The translations under genes and the position numbers were made by a program. From Desulfosporosinus sp. Sb-LF (GTDB taxonomy: Bacteria; Bacillota; Desulfitobacteriia; Desulfitobacteriales; Desulfitobacteriaceae): 64,000 nucleotides of DNA. Below are positions 39,320 to 48,500 of this stretch, in pieces. The notes below the pieces were generated by a model. It had not been told where the DNA came from. It made no database searches and was given only the letters and a program-made list of their open reading frames with translations. The first letter of the stretch is position 1. Each line of letters starts with the position of its first letter. The stretch spans positions 1-64,000 of the forward strand of contig NZ_SPQR01000003.1 of NCBI RefSeq assembly GCF_004766055.1. The letters run 5' to 3'.

Positions 39320-40516
39320 TTACTTAACTTCTACAGGGACCTTTTTCAAAAGCGAGAATTTGCCACCTTTGACTTCAAGTAAATACACTGGGCTTTTAAT
39401 CGGTTCACGAGAAGCCTGGAACGTGATGGTGCCTGATACACCCTCGTAATTTTTGGTCTTAGCCAAAGAATCCTTAAACTTTTCTGGATCTGCACTATTT
39501 GCATCCTTGATCGCTTGAGCAATCAGCATCAAGGCGTCATAGCCTTGGGCTGAAAATAGATCAGGTACTTCATTCTTGTAGCTTGCTTTAAAAGCGTTAA
39601 TGAATTTCTCGGTATTCGCGGTTGGCTGTTCAGGAGAGAACCCAGCATAGGAGATAGAGCCTTCCACTGCTTGTCCACCGATTTTCATTAAATCGTCCCC
39701 TTGTAGGCCATCTCCTCCGACCATTATCGCCTTGATTCCCACTTCGCGGGCTTTCTTCATGAGCAAGGCCCCCTCAGTATAATAACCAGAGAATACGATA
39801 ACATCGGGATTTACAGCTTTAATCTTAGTAATCTGACCGCTGAAGTCTGTGTCTTTGTCCTGGATGAATTCTTCAATTGCAATGTTACCACCATTGGCCT
39901 TAATTGCATCGGTAAAAATTTTAGTCAGAGCGACACTGTAATCATTGTTCTTGGAAGTAATCAGGGCAACATTTTTCCAGCCTTTGTCCTGAATAATGTA
40001 CTTCATTGTTGCTGGAGCTGCAATGGTATCCAACAGAGTATCTCTGAAAATATAAGGTCCTATTTCCACCACATTAGTCCCTGTAGCACCTGCTGAAAGG
40101 ATCACTGTCTTTTTGCTATTGGCGATTTGACCCGCCACACGGGTAATTCCAGTGGTTGGATCTCCAATAATCGCTACAACCTTATCTTGACTAATCATTT
40201 TGTTCGTGATGTTGATTGCCTGATCCTTCTGCCCTGCATTGTCCTCTTCCACTAGTTTCACCTGGCGTCCAAGAACCCCACCATTTTTGTTGAGTTCCTC
40301 AATGGCCATGTTCAGACCCTTTAAAGTGTTGAGTCCGTACATCGCAACATCCCCAGTCTTAGCGCCCAGGAAACCAATTTTAATGGGTTCTTTACTGTCC
40401 GCGGGAGTTGTACTGTTTCCTGTTTGACTCTTGCTTCCAGCACAGCCGCTCACTACGAGTAGCGCGACCATCAGAAAACTTAGGGCGACAATGGCTTTAC
40501 TCTTTCTGTGAAACAT
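39320..40516 (-). CDS. livJ: Branched-chain amino acid ABC transporter substrate-binding lipoprotein
   Basis: This 398-residue extracellular solute receptor is anchored by a lipid. The lipobox VSGC follows a hydrophobic signal, giving a lipidated cysteine near residue 25. The mature protein is a type I periplasmic-binding fold (Peripla_BP_6) with KIGFLGAKTGDVAMYG, GRQVKLVEEDNAGQ, AIIGDPTTGITRVA and SAGATGTNVVE. GAGGAAGAGAG lies before the ATG. It heads the operon livJ-H-M-G-F. Ligand preference within the family (leucine, valine or another amide or acid) cannot be read. Adjacent placement of a CBS-PAS activator hints at amino acid control. Confidence 0.9.
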   Translation of the reverse strand: MFHRKSKAIVALSFLMVALLVVSGCAGSKSQTGNSTTPADSKEPIKIGFLGAKTGDVAMYGLNTLKGLNMAIEELNKNGGVLGRQVKLVEEDNAGQKDQAINITNKMISQDKVVAIIGDPTTGITRVAGQIANSKKTVILSAGATGTNVVEIGPYIFRDTLLDTIAAPATMKYIIQDKGWKNVALITSKNNDYSVALTKIFTDAIKANGGNIAIEEFIQDKDTDFSGQITKIKAVNPDVIVFSGYYTEGALLMKKAREVGIKAIMVGGDGLQGDDLMKIGGQAVEGSISYAGFSPEQPTANTEKFINAFKASYKNEVPDLFSAQGYDALMLIAQAIKDANSADPEKFKDSLAKTKNYEGVSGTITFQASREPIKSPVYLLEVKGGKFSLLKKVPVEVK

Positions 40517-40644
40517 CTCTCTTCCTCCTCATTTTTTTACACATATAAATGTATTTTAACATAAATATTAATAGCTGTACCAGTACAATTACATGTATAA
40601 AGTATTCCTATATTTTTCAGAGTTTTTCAGAAGAGAGTAGAGTC

Positions 40645-42819
40645 CTATTTCTTTAATTTTGCCAACGCATCCGCCAAGGCCGTATTCATCAGCACTGCAT
40701 CATTTTGATTTCTAAGAAACGATCCTACTTCCTTCTTATTAATAGTTCCCTTTTCGCTTTCCCTGCGTTTCGTAAATGTGGATAGTTTCTCTCGATGCCC
40801 GCAGACACAAGTGAACAGTTTATTTTCCCCATCACCCTTAAGCTCCATCTTTTTATGGCATTCAGGACACCGCGCGTTTGACGTTTGCGAAATACCCTTT
40901 CGATACCCACATTCCCGGTCCTGGCAGACATACATTTCTCCTTTTTTACCTTTGACTTGCAGCAAAAACTTGCCACATTCAGGACACTTTGTTCTCGTCA
41001 TGTTATCATGTTTGAAGGTTTGAGCACTGCCAACCACCGTAGACACAAGTTGGGTGGCGTACCGTCTCATACTCATCAAAAACGCTTGACTGTTTGCCCG
41101 ACCTTTACTAATCTCCGTCAATTGTTGCTCCCACTTAGCGGTGAGTTCTGGTGATTTAAGTTCAGGAGGGACTAAACCAATGAGCTGAATCCCCTTAGAC
41201 GTAGGGATGATTTCTTTGCCTTGTCGATTCATATAGAAGGAATTAAAAAGTTTCTCAATAATTTCCGCACGTGTTGCCGGGGTTCCCAGTCCATGACTTT
41301 GATCCATCGCTTCCCGAAGTTTCTGGTCTTCGATTAACTTTCCGGGGTGTTCCATAGCGGACAACAACGTGGCCTCAGTATGCCTTGAAGGTGGTTTGGT
41401 TTTGCCCATGCCTAACTTAACAGATAGGTTTCGAAGAATCTCGTTCTTACGAAGTTCCGGGAGAGTCTGCTCTACTTCCCTATCCTCTGCCTCATCGCCT
41501 AGGTTACCCTGTCCTTCGTAGACCTTGCGCCATCCTTTAAGCTTCACCACTTTACCTTTAGCCGTGAAGATTTCTCCTTTGATAAGGACCTTAACCATCG
41601 TTTGCTCATACTCAAATGCTGGGGAAAGGACGGCAAGAAACCGCTTAACGATCAAATCATAAATTTTCAATTCCTCTGAGCTAAGCCTGGACAAAGTGGG
41701 AGGTTGTTCTGTTGGGATAATGGCATGATGATCTGAAACTTTGGAACTATCAACAAACCGTTTTGTGATAATGAGTTTATTCCTCAAGATACTACGTGCC
41801 AAATCGACATAAGGTCCGAGAGCAACACTTTTTAAACGTTCCGGCAAGGTCGGAACGATATCTTCGCTAATATGACGTGAATCTGTTCTTGGATAAGTTA
41901 CCAACTTGTGATTTTCGTAAAGCTGTTGCATGACCGAAGACGTCGTTTTGGCGGAGAATCCATATTTTCGGTTGGCATCGCGTTGTAGCTCGGTCAAATC
42001 GTAAGCCAGTGGTGGGAGTTCTTTCTTTGATTCTTTTTCGACTTCCAAGACTTCCCCCGTTTGTCCTGTCACTTTAGCCACCAGTTCGTCTGCTTTGTTT
42101 TTAACAAAAATTCTAGTTTGTCCACTTTTATCTTGCCAGTGGAGTGTCAATCCGTTTGCTAAGACGTTGATTGACCAATAGTCCTTGGGAACAAACTGCT
42201 TAATCTCATTTTCTCGTTCCACAACCATAGCCAGAGTGGGGGTTTGCACTCTCCCCGCCGAAAGTTGAGCATTATATTTGCACGTTAAGGCTCTGGTCAC
42301 ATTCAACCCGACTAACCAGTCTGCTTCTGCTCGACATTCTGCTGCAGCATACAAAGCTTCATAATCCCTGCCAGGCTTTAAATTGTTAAACCCTTCCTTG
42401 ATTGCCCGTTCTGTTAATGAGGAAATCCACAATCGCTTAACGGGTTTTCGCCAACCCGCTTTTTTCATAATCCATCGTGCGACAAGTTCGCCTTCCCGCC
42501 CAGCGTCGGTCGCAATAATCAGATCGACAATCTCGGGACTTTTCATAAGACTTTTGACTACTCCAAATTGCTTCGAGGTTTCTTTCATGACTACTAAGTC
42601 CATCTGAGCAGGAAGCATCGGTAAATCTTCCAGCTTCCAAGTTTTATACTTATCATCATACAACTCTGGGTCCGCAAGCGTCACCAAATGACCTAGTGCC
42701 CAAGCCACAACGTAGTTAGAGCCAACGAAACACCCATTGCCCTTTTGATGACAATTGAGAATCTTCGCAACTTCACGACCCACCGACGGTTTTTCGGTCA
42801 ATACTAATGTCTTTCCCAT
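40645..42819 (-). CDS. topB: DNA topoisomerase III (type IA)
   Basis: TopB relaxes and decatenates DNA by passing a strand through a single-strand break. The 724 residues begin with the TOPRIM domain (TLVLTEKPSVGREVAKIL, then IIATDAGREGELVAR). The catalytic tyrosine lies in HKLVTYPRTDSRH. THGLGTPATRAEIIE-type text lies near residue 490 (here SHGLGTPATRAEII). The C-terminus has zinc fingers CPECGKFLL, CQDRECGYRKG and CPECHKKMEL. GGAAG precedes the ATG. Such proteins occur both on chromosomes and on conjugative elements; no transfer genes are nearby. Confidence 0.94.
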   Translation of the reverse strand: MGKTLVLTEKPSVGREVAKILNCHQKGNGCFVGSNYVVAWALGHLVTLADPELYDDKYKTWKLEDLPMLPAQMDLVVMKETSKQFGVVKSLMKSPEIVDLIIATDAGREGELVARWIMKKAGWRKPVKRLWISSLTERAIKEGFNNLKPGRDYEALYAAAECRAEADWLVGLNVTRALTCKYNAQLSAGRVQTPTLAMVVERENEIKQFVPKDYWSINVLANGLTLHWQDKSGQTRIFVKNKADELVAKVTGQTGEVLEVEKESKKELPPLAYDLTELQRDANRKYGFSAKTTSSVMQQLYENHKLVTYPRTDSRHISEDIVPTLPERLKSVALGPYVDLARSILRNKLIITKRFVDSSKVSDHHAIIPTEQPPTLSRLSSEELKIYDLIVKRFLAVLSPAFEYEQTMVKVLIKGEIFTAKGKVVKLKGWRKVYEGQGNLGDEAEDREVEQTLPELRKNEILRNLSVKLGMGKTKPPSRHTEATLLSAMEHPGKLIEDQKLREAMDQSHGLGTPATRAEIIEKLFNSFYMNRQGKEIIPTSKGIQLIGLVPPELKSPELTAKWEQQLTEISKGRANSQAFLMSMRRYATQLVSTVVGSAQTFKHDNMTRTKCPECGKFLLQVKGKKGEMYVCQDRECGYRKGISQTSNARCPECHKKMELKGDGENKLFTCVCGHREKLSTFTKRRESEKGTINKKEVGSFLRNQNDAVLMNTALADALAKLKK

Positions 42820-42949
42820 ATCATACTTCCTATCTTTTGCTTTCTTGATTTCACAGCCAAACGCAACTATTGCTAGAGTACTTTAGCAAATTTGAATAAA
42901 ATGAATGCAGGCCACGGCACAGGAAGTGCCTTTTGTCAAATGCCCATGG

Positions 42950-43915
42950 CTAAAGCTCCTCTTTGGGGACCCTTGTTTTGTAATTCACGATGATTACCCC
43001 AAGAGCAACTAACGCTAAAGCCATAAACATATTAAGTGTCAATCGTTCGCCTGGAATGAACAAAGCAGACAACATAGCTCCAGAAACGGGTGTCATAAAT
43101 TTGTAGACGCTAATTTCTCCTGCCTTATTGTATTTTAGAATAGCATACCAGAGAGAAAAGGCGGTTGCTGAGAGAAACGCCGAATAAAATAGGAGAAGTA
43201 ACGCTTTGTTCGTAAAGACCATGGCGTGTGGTGTTAAACCTGGAAGGCCAACCGCAATAAGAAGTAGGGACCCCAATAGCATTTGCCACGCCGTCAGAAC
43301 AAAAGGATGAACCACGTTAGAAAGGCGTTTTGCAAAAATGGTTCCTATGGCACTCACTAAACCCGATAAGATCATAAAACCTTCTCCCCGCCAAGAGAAG
43401 TCAAGAGTGAAACGCGCTCCAGCATTGATCATGATAATTCCTGCAAAGCCTGCGACAAGTCCAAAGAGCTTACGCCAATCCAAGCGATCATCGACATAAA
43501 CAAAATGTGCTAATACAACCACAAAAAAGGTACCTGCCGAAGATAAGATGGCACCCTTCATTCCAGAGGTATGTGCCAAACCATTATAGAAAAAGAAATA
43601 CTGCAAACTGATTTGTAATAGCCCCAACAGAAACAAGTGAGGTAACATTTGGCTTTTAACTTTTGGTGATTGACGAATTCCTACGACAATTAAACAAAAA
43701 ATGATTAAAGAAGCCAAGAAGAAGCGTATCCCTGCGAGTACAATAATCGCATAACGATCATCCGAGGCTATGCCGAGTTCAGCGTAGCTTACTTTCAAAA
43801 CTGGGAAGGCACTTCCCCAAAGAACCGCGCAAAACAGTGCGATAGCGATGACCCAATATTTATTGATTAAGTAATGTCCTAAACCTTGTTCTCTTTTACG
43901 TGAAATGGAGTGCAT
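42950..43915 (-). CDS. EamA/DMT-family transporter
   Basis: This 321-residue membrane protein has ten predicted helices made of two EamA repeats. The first repeat starts at ALFCAVLWGSAFPVLK and the second around FSWRGEGFMILSGLVSAIG. EamA proteins export amino acids or metabolites; the substrate is unknown. The frame runs up to 44035, but that extension lacks a ribosome binding site. AAGGAACG lies before the ATG at 43915, whose product begins with a short basic tail. A hairpin separates it from the ybaK-type gene. Confidence 0.82.
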   Translation of the reverse strand: MHSISRKREQGLGHYLINKYWVIAIALFCAVLWGSAFPVLKVSYAELGIASDDRYAIIVLAGIRFFLASLIIFCLIVVGIRQSPKVKSQMLPHLFLLGLLQISLQYFFFYNGLAHTSGMKGAILSSAGTFFVVVLAHFVYVDDRLDWRKLFGLVAGFAGIIMINAGARFTLDFSWRGEGFMILSGLVSAIGTIFAKRLSNVVHPFVLTAWQMLLGSLLLIAVGLPGLTPHAMVFTNKALLLLFYSAFLSATAFSLWYAILKYNKAGEISVYKFMTPVSGAMLSALFIPGERLTLNMFMALALVALGVIIVNYKTRVPKEEL

Positions 43916-43994
43916 AGTTTCGTTCCTTCCGTTGATGCTTCTTTCTTTACTATGTGTAATAATAATGCCTATTATGGAAATGGTCAAACTTAAA

Positions 43995-44015
43995 GGAGAA
44001 CCCAGTAGGTTCTCC
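43995..44015 (-). terminator. Hairpin after the ybaK-type gene
   Basis: An 8-bp stem GGAGAACC/GGTTCTCC with a 5-base loop is followed by TTTAAG on the minus strand, 37 bases after the stop. Confidence 0.55.
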
Positions 44016-44051
44016 CGTAGAATAGTTTTAGCCAAAGCTGTTAACAGCCAT

Positions 44052-44510
44052 TTATGCTTGAATTACGTCGATCCACTGTCCGTCTGTTAGTTCTTCCAAT
44101 TCCTCCACGCTTAACTTGATAGCAGTATTGGATGCACCAGCAGCAGGAAAAATACGAGTATGAGCTTGTAACGAATAATCCAGATAAATAGGTAAGGATT
44201 GTAGTAATCCAAAGGGACATACCCCGCCCACAGGATGTCCAGTAACAGCGACAACTTCATCTGCTTCAGGCATCTTTGCTTTAGTATTAAAGATATCCTT
44301 GAATTTCCGATTATCTATTCTCTTATCTCCAGCTGTAAGGATCATGACAAAGCGATCGTTCACTTTAAACAACAAGGATTTGGCAATTTCCCCAGGGGTT
44401 ACTCCTAACGACTCTGCAGCTTTGGCTACTGTACTTGTATCCTTAAAAGTTAATATCTCAACCTCTTTGTTGTTTTGCTTCAAAAACTCTTTAACCTTTT
44501 CTACTGACAT
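44052..44510 (-). CDS. YbaK/ProX-type aminoacyl-tRNA deacylase
   Basis: This 152-residue protein of the YbaK/aaRS-associated editing family hydrolyses mischarged tRNA such as Cys-tRNA(Pro) or Ala-tRNA(Pro). Markers are GVTPGEIAKSLLFKVNDRFVM, quoted in part, the conserved lysine-bearing segment AGDKRIDNRKFK, and GHPVGGVCPFGL, the classic YbaK substrate motif. GGAG precedes the ATG. It stands between an aspartokinase gene and the EamA transporter. Which mischarged tRNA it edits is not known. Confidence 0.88.
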   Translation of the reverse strand: MSVEKVKEFLKQNNKEVEILTFKDTSTVAKAAESLGVTPGEIAKSLLFKVNDRFVMILTAGDKRIDNRKFKDIFNTKAKMPEADEVVAVTGHPVGGVCPFGLLQSLPIYLDYSLQAHTRIFPAAGASNTAIKLSVEELEELTDGQWIDVIQA

Positions 44511-44568
44511 AATTTACTCCTCTCCTGGCAAAGTAGCAAGAGTTTAATACCTTGTCATACAAGAGTTG

Positions 44569-45963
44569 CTAATTATGACTTTCAACAAGACATAAATCTT
44601 CATTTAAAGAAATAATAGCCTTAGTGTATTTTTCGCGATCTATCACAAATTGCATATTGACCTGGCGAAGTGACTGTGATACGCACTTGATATTGATGTT
44701 GTTTTTCGCCAAAGCATTCGCTGCTCTTGCTAGAATCCTTGGCATCGCTATATTGGATCCAATCACACAAACGATCGCTGCCTCTTGAACGGTCACCGTT
44801 CGATATTCCGTTTCAAGTTCAGACACCAAGAGATCATTAAGGTCAGACTGCCATATTACTAAGGATATGCTATTTGCATTGGTGGTTTTCATAATATAGC
44901 TAATATTATAGGTTCTAAACTTCTTCATAATTTCTAGATCAAAGCCTGGTTCACCAACCATCGAAGTGTCATGAATTTCTAAAACCGCAATTTTATCAGA
45001 GCCTGCGATTATTTCTATCTTAGCCTGTGGGCCAATATAATCATTTGAGATTACAGTCCCAGGATGATTAGGTTCAAAGGTATTCTTTATACGAAGATTT
45101 ATTCCAGCCATTTCTAATGGTTTCGATGCATTAGGATGAATAGCCTCCATTCCGATATCCGCAAGTTGATCTGCTACATCGTAATTTGTCCTGCCCACGG
45201 GTATCGCTTTGTCGACACCTACAATTTTGGGATCGGCTGAGGATAAATGATATTCTTTGTGTATAATTGCTTCATCTGCTTGAAGATGGGTTGCGATTTT
45301 GGAAAAGGTTATCTCCGAGTATCCTCTTTCATATTCTCGCATGATTCCCTCGATCCCTTTCGTATAGCCCGTAGCCACGATGATTGCTTCCTGAGGATTT
45401 ACGTTCTTAAATGATTTCTCAATACGATCACTAATTGAGAGTTGCTTAGAATCACGGAAACCCGTCAAGTCAACTAACTCGGCGAGAATACCGTTATTAC
45501 GCAATATATTGACTGAGTTAAAGGCGGAATGAGCTTCTCCAATCGATGCGAGCAGCTCCCTGGCGGCAGAGAAAATACTGTCTCGTCCGACATATCCAGA
45601 CGCAATGATGTCTTCCATGCTATTTAGATAAGCTTTCGTTTGCCTAACTCGTTCTTCTAAGAATTCACGACACACTTTAGTATCTAGACCAAGATCAGTA
45701 AACGACTCGTTAATCTGTAGTGCCTTGCTCAACAGTTCATCCATGGATGGCTCATAATCTTCACCCTGGATGAAGCACTGGTAAATACCCGGAGCCTTTG
45801 TCTTTTTATCTTCAAGAAGCATATTAGTTACTCCAGCATAAGCAGAGACAACAAATACTCTTCCATACCGAAACCCTTTAGAACCTGGATGGCCTATGAT
45901 GTCGTTAAGTACATTCTGAAATTGGGACATTGACGTTCCACCGATTTTTTCCACAGTAAGCAT
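44569..45963 (-). CDS. Aspartate kinase, Ask_Ect-like
   Basis: Aspartokinase phosphorylates aspartate, the first step to lysine, threonine and methionine. The 464 residues begin with LTVEKIGGTSMSQFQ. This KIGGTSM form, rather than KFGGTSV, is the signature I associate with the Ask_Ect class found in ectoine clusters. The kinase core includes TGYTKGIEGIMREYERGYSE and HKEYHLSSADPKIV. Two C-terminal ACT domains follow (IAVLEIHDTSMVGEPG and AAIVCVIGSNIAMPR). No ectABC genes are near. The ribosome binding site is distant (GAGAGG, 13 bases). A promoter overlapping an inverted repeat lies upstream. Confidence 0.85.
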   Translation of the reverse strand: MLTVEKIGGTSMSQFQNVLNDIIGHPGSKGFRYGRVFVVSAYAGVTNMLLEDKKTKAPGIYQCFIQGEDYEPSMDELLSKALQINESFTDLGLDTKVCREFLEERVRQTKAYLNSMEDIIASGYVGRDSIFSAARELLASIGEAHSAFNSVNILRNNGILAELVDLTGFRDSKQLSISDRIEKSFKNVNPQEAIIVATGYTKGIEGIMREYERGYSEITFSKIATHLQADEAIIHKEYHLSSADPKIVGVDKAIPVGRTNYDVADQLADIGMEAIHPNASKPLEMAGINLRIKNTFEPNHPGTVISNDYIGPQAKIEIIAGSDKIAVLEIHDTSMVGEPGFDLEIMKKFRTYNISYIMKTTNANSISLVIWQSDLNDLLVSELETEYRTVTVQEAAIVCVIGSNIAMPRILARAANALAKNNINIKCVSQSLRQVNMQFVIDREKYTKAIISLNEDLCLVESHN

Positions 45964-46040
45964 AATACAATCTGTACCTCTCTTCTTTCAATTCTCCCCC
46001 TACACCCTTCATTCGGCAAAGTTCAGCGAATTCCTTCATA

Positions 46041-46080
46041 ACAAACGTAATTTGATTGTACCAGAATCAGATACGTTTGT
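46041..46080 (-). promoter_or_regulatory. Promoter with overlapping inverted repeat upstream of the aspartokinase
   Basis: On the minus strand GAGACA (46083-46078), 17 bases and TACAAT (46060-46055) form a plausible promoter. The inverted repeat ACAAACGTA/TACGTTTGT (46041-46049 and 46072-46080) covers the -10 and touches the -35, so it may be an operator. Confidence 0.4.
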
Positions 46081-46093
46081 CTCGTGTATAAAG

Positions 46094-46132
46094 ACAAGAG
46101 GGCTTAAAGACGTCTGCTTTAAGCCCTCTTGT
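46094..46132. terminator. 16-bp hairpin upstream of the aspartokinase promoter
   Basis: 46094-46109 pairs with 46117-46132, loop ACGTCTG. It lies between divergent genes and follows no known gene end, so its purpose is unclear. Confidence 0.5.
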
Positions 46133-46269
46133 TTACTTCATTTCCAATGGATAGGAACCCGGGATTAATTTGGAACATATGTTGATTATGTGGACAGGGG
46201 TACCGTACTGATTGTTTAACCCAGTTGACGAGGATACAAAAAATCAATTGTAATAAGGAGGAATAATCT

Positions 46270-46452
46270 TTGAATATTGAAGAATTTCTAGAGCTAGAGC
46301 CTGATGAACTTTATATCCTTCTCCAAAAAATGCCACCTCAAGAATTAGATGAACTGCAATCGATCGTTTTAGAAAGAATCAAAGAACTACGAGAGGAAAT
46401 TGCTCTAGCCCGGAAAACATTTTCATCTCTCAAAATTGAACCAGAGAAATAG
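46270..46452 (+). CDS. 60-residue acidic helical protein of unknown function
   Basis: The product is short, highly charged and predicted to be all-helical (FLELEPDELYILLQKM, then LDELQSIVLERIKELREE), with heptad-like leucine spacing that suggests a coiled coil. AAGGAGG stands eight bases before a TTG start, and a 20-bp terminator stem overlaps the stop, so I take it to be a real gene. No family is recognised. It is divergent from the aspartokinase and converges on another unknown gene. Confidence 0.65.
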   Translation: MNIEEFLELEPDELYILLQKMPPQELDELQSIVLERIKELREEIALARKTFSSLKIEPEK

Positions 46453-46505
46453 TTCATGAATCAACCCCATAACACTAAAACGTGATATGGGGTTGATTCA
46501 TGAAC
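46452..46505. terminator. 20-bp bidirectional terminator
   Basis: A perfect 20-bp stem (46452-46471 with 46486-46505) has a 14-base loop. It serves the 60-residue gene and the converging minus-strand gene. Confidence 0.85.
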
Positions 46506-46513
46506 ATTTAGTT

Positions 46514-47095
46514 TTAATTAAAAAAGCGACTTGAATTAGCTAGCATAAACAGTGGTTTCCGTAGATAGTCTATCGGGTATAAATCATCCCTAGCTGAGAT
46601 TAATGCCATAATTTTACCTACGTTAGATACCGGATCGATGGCAACTATTACAAATGCGTCCTTTTCGGTGGATAAAGGATATATTACATTGTTCTTATTC
46701 AGAACATCATGATAGGCATCCAAAGTGAGCACTCTAAAATCGAGGTTACGCCAACGTATATCATAAAGCTTAAAGGCTTGGTGTGCAACTAAAGGCAAGA
46801 GGATGTCTTCCGTCAAATACAGCTCGATCCCAATCATATACCCTTCACTATCGAGGTCATTCCAATATTCACAATGGAACAGGTTATTGACAGCCTCTCT
46901 GTACGTCTTAGTCGCCAAACGCATTTGATTCAAACTTTGGCCCATGCCCAGCCATTTAATTCGTGGGATGCTGAGGCTGTCTACATCATAATAAAGCCCA
47001 ATATCACTTTTCTCGAGGGTATACTCTGAAGTTGTTTCATCAGGCATTAAGTAGATATAACCCATTTGCATGTTATTGTCACAGGTAATAAGCAC
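46514..47095 (-). CDS. Hypothetical 193-residue protein
   Basis: I do not recognise the whole protein. The first 50 residues (MGYIYLMPDE, then DIGLYYDVDSLSIPRIKWLGM) resemble the small beta-rich DUF2283 fold in pattern only. The rest is mixed alpha/beta with a hydrophobic patch VAIDPVSNVGKIMALISA. No signal peptide or membrane helix is evident. It starts with GTG, with AGGGGGG upstream. It shares a strong terminator with the converging 60-residue gene and has a 260-bp gap behind it. Confidence 0.65.
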   Translation of the reverse strand: MLITCDNNMQMGYIYLMPDETTSEYTLEKSDIGLYYDVDSLSIPRIKWLGMGQSLNQMRLATKTYREAVNNLFHCEYWNDLDSEGYMIGIELYLTEDILLPLVAHQAFKLYDIRWRNLDFRVLTLDAYHDVLNKNNVIYPLSTEKDAFVIVAIDPVSNVGKIMALISARDDLYPIDYLRKPLFMLANSSRFFN

Positions 47096-47357
47096 ATAAC
47101 ATCCCCCCTAAGCTTAATAGTCTTGTCAGTCTTATTAACAAGGTAGGTATATCATACCAAAAATTACTATTTATTTCCATACAAAAAGAAGGTGTGTCGA
47201 CATATATTCCAGCTTTCGAACAGTCTTTTTCATTTTTCGATTAAGAACGATTCATGAATTTGTTCTTTCTGCCGTAAACTTCTACACCTGTATCACTATT
47301 TCCTGCCGTCCTGTGTCTATACAATTATTAATAATTGCTTGACTTTTAGACCCACGC

Positions 47358-48500
47358 TTAATCCAAATTCTTCTTAAATTTCTTTGATGCGATTGCCAAC
47401 AAAATAATAGCAAAAGCGCATAACGTTAATGTGTCCTGCCAAAGATACTCGATTCCCACGCCTTTGAGGAAAATCCCTCGCACGATTTCTAAAAAGTAGG
47501 TAAGAGGTAATAACCCGCCCATAATTTGTAACAACTTAGGCATGGTTTCCCGAGGAAAGATAAATCCCGACAAAAGGATGGAGGGTAAGATCAAGATGAA
47601 CGTCATTTGCATCGCCTGTAGCTGAGTCTTGGCGACGCTAGAGATTAAGAGACCGATTGCCAAGATGGTGAATAGGAAAATACTAGACAGCAAGATAAGG
47701 AGCGGTATGCTACCGATCGGCACTACACCGAACCAGAAAATTCCTGTCGCCAGAATCAGGGACAGGGAAACAAATCCGATAAACACGAAAGGAAGGAGCT
47801 TACCCAGAAGTAATTCAAGGGAACGAATCGGGGTCACGATCAATTGTTCCATAGTGCCGCGTTCCTTTTCCCTCACAATGGCAAATGAGGTCAACATCGC
47901 AATTACATTTTGCAGGATGAGACCGATTAAGGCTGGAATGTTAAAGACCTTTGATTTCATATCCGGGTTGTACCAGACTCTAGTCTCCATATTGAGCGGC
48001 AGGCCCGTATTTTCGGCAGTGCCTGAGGCAATAAAGCGTTCACTCTGGAGCTGCAACGATTTATTCAGTCCAAGCATTTGAACTGCGGACATGACTGCCC
48101 GGGCTACGGTAGGATCCGAGCCATCAACCAAAACCTGAATAGTTGCCTGTTCTTTGCCCTGTAGTTTCCTTCCAAAATTCGGAGGAATAATGAGTGCTGC
48201 CCGTGCTTTGCCACTATCCAGGTTACCTTCTATCTCCTTATAACCATGAACAAACGTATCCGGATTCATGTATTGAGTGTTACGAACGGAAGCAATAAGA
48301 TCCCTACTATCAGCTGTTTGGGATTGGTCCCAAACCACCGTAGGAAGGTGCTCCACATCCGTGTTTACCGCATAGCCGAACAAGAGGAGCATCCCGAGCG
48401 GCATGGCAATGGCCATGACCAAACTGGCTCGATCTCGGAGGATATGGATGAATTCTTTCTTCAAGACCGCTATGAAACGCACCCAAGAAAATCGTTGCAT
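47358..48500 (-). CDS. ABC-2 type transporter permease (YbhS/YbhR-like)
   Basis: This 380-residue permease has one N-terminal helix (LVMAIAMPLGMLLLFGYAV), a large extracytoplasmic domain and five C-terminal helices with REKERGTMEQLIVTPIRS, the standard ABC-2 coupling region. It forms an exporter with the ATPase encoded directly upstream; their stop and start overlap as TAATG. With HlyD and TetR genes in front, the operon resembles ybhGFSR/cecR-type drug exporters, here with one permease that would act as a homodimer. Confidence 0.88.
   Translation of the reverse strand: MQRFSWVRFIAVLKKEFIHILRDRASLVMAIAMPLGMLLLFGYAVNTDVEHLPTVVWDQSQTADSRDLIASVRNTQYMNPDTFVHGYKEIEGNLDSGKARAALIIPPNFGRKLQGKEQATIQVLVDGSDPTVARAVMSAVQMLGLNKSLQLQSERFIASGTAENTGLPLNMETRVWYNPDMKSKVFNIPALIGLILQNVIAMLTSFAIVREKERGTMEQLIVTPIRSLELLLGKLLPFVFIGFVSLSLILATGIFWFGVVPIGSIPLLILLSSIFLFTILAIGLLISSVAKTQLQAMQMTFILILPSILLSGFIFPRETMPKLLQIMGGLLPLTYFLEIVRGIFLKGVGIEYLWQDTLTLCAFAIILLAIASKKFKKNLD

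Noticed and set aside
45964-46132. Lysine riboswitch upstream of the aspartokinase
   Set aside because: The leader is too short and the conserved lysine-aptamer segments are not seen; the inverted repeat overlaps the promoter instead.
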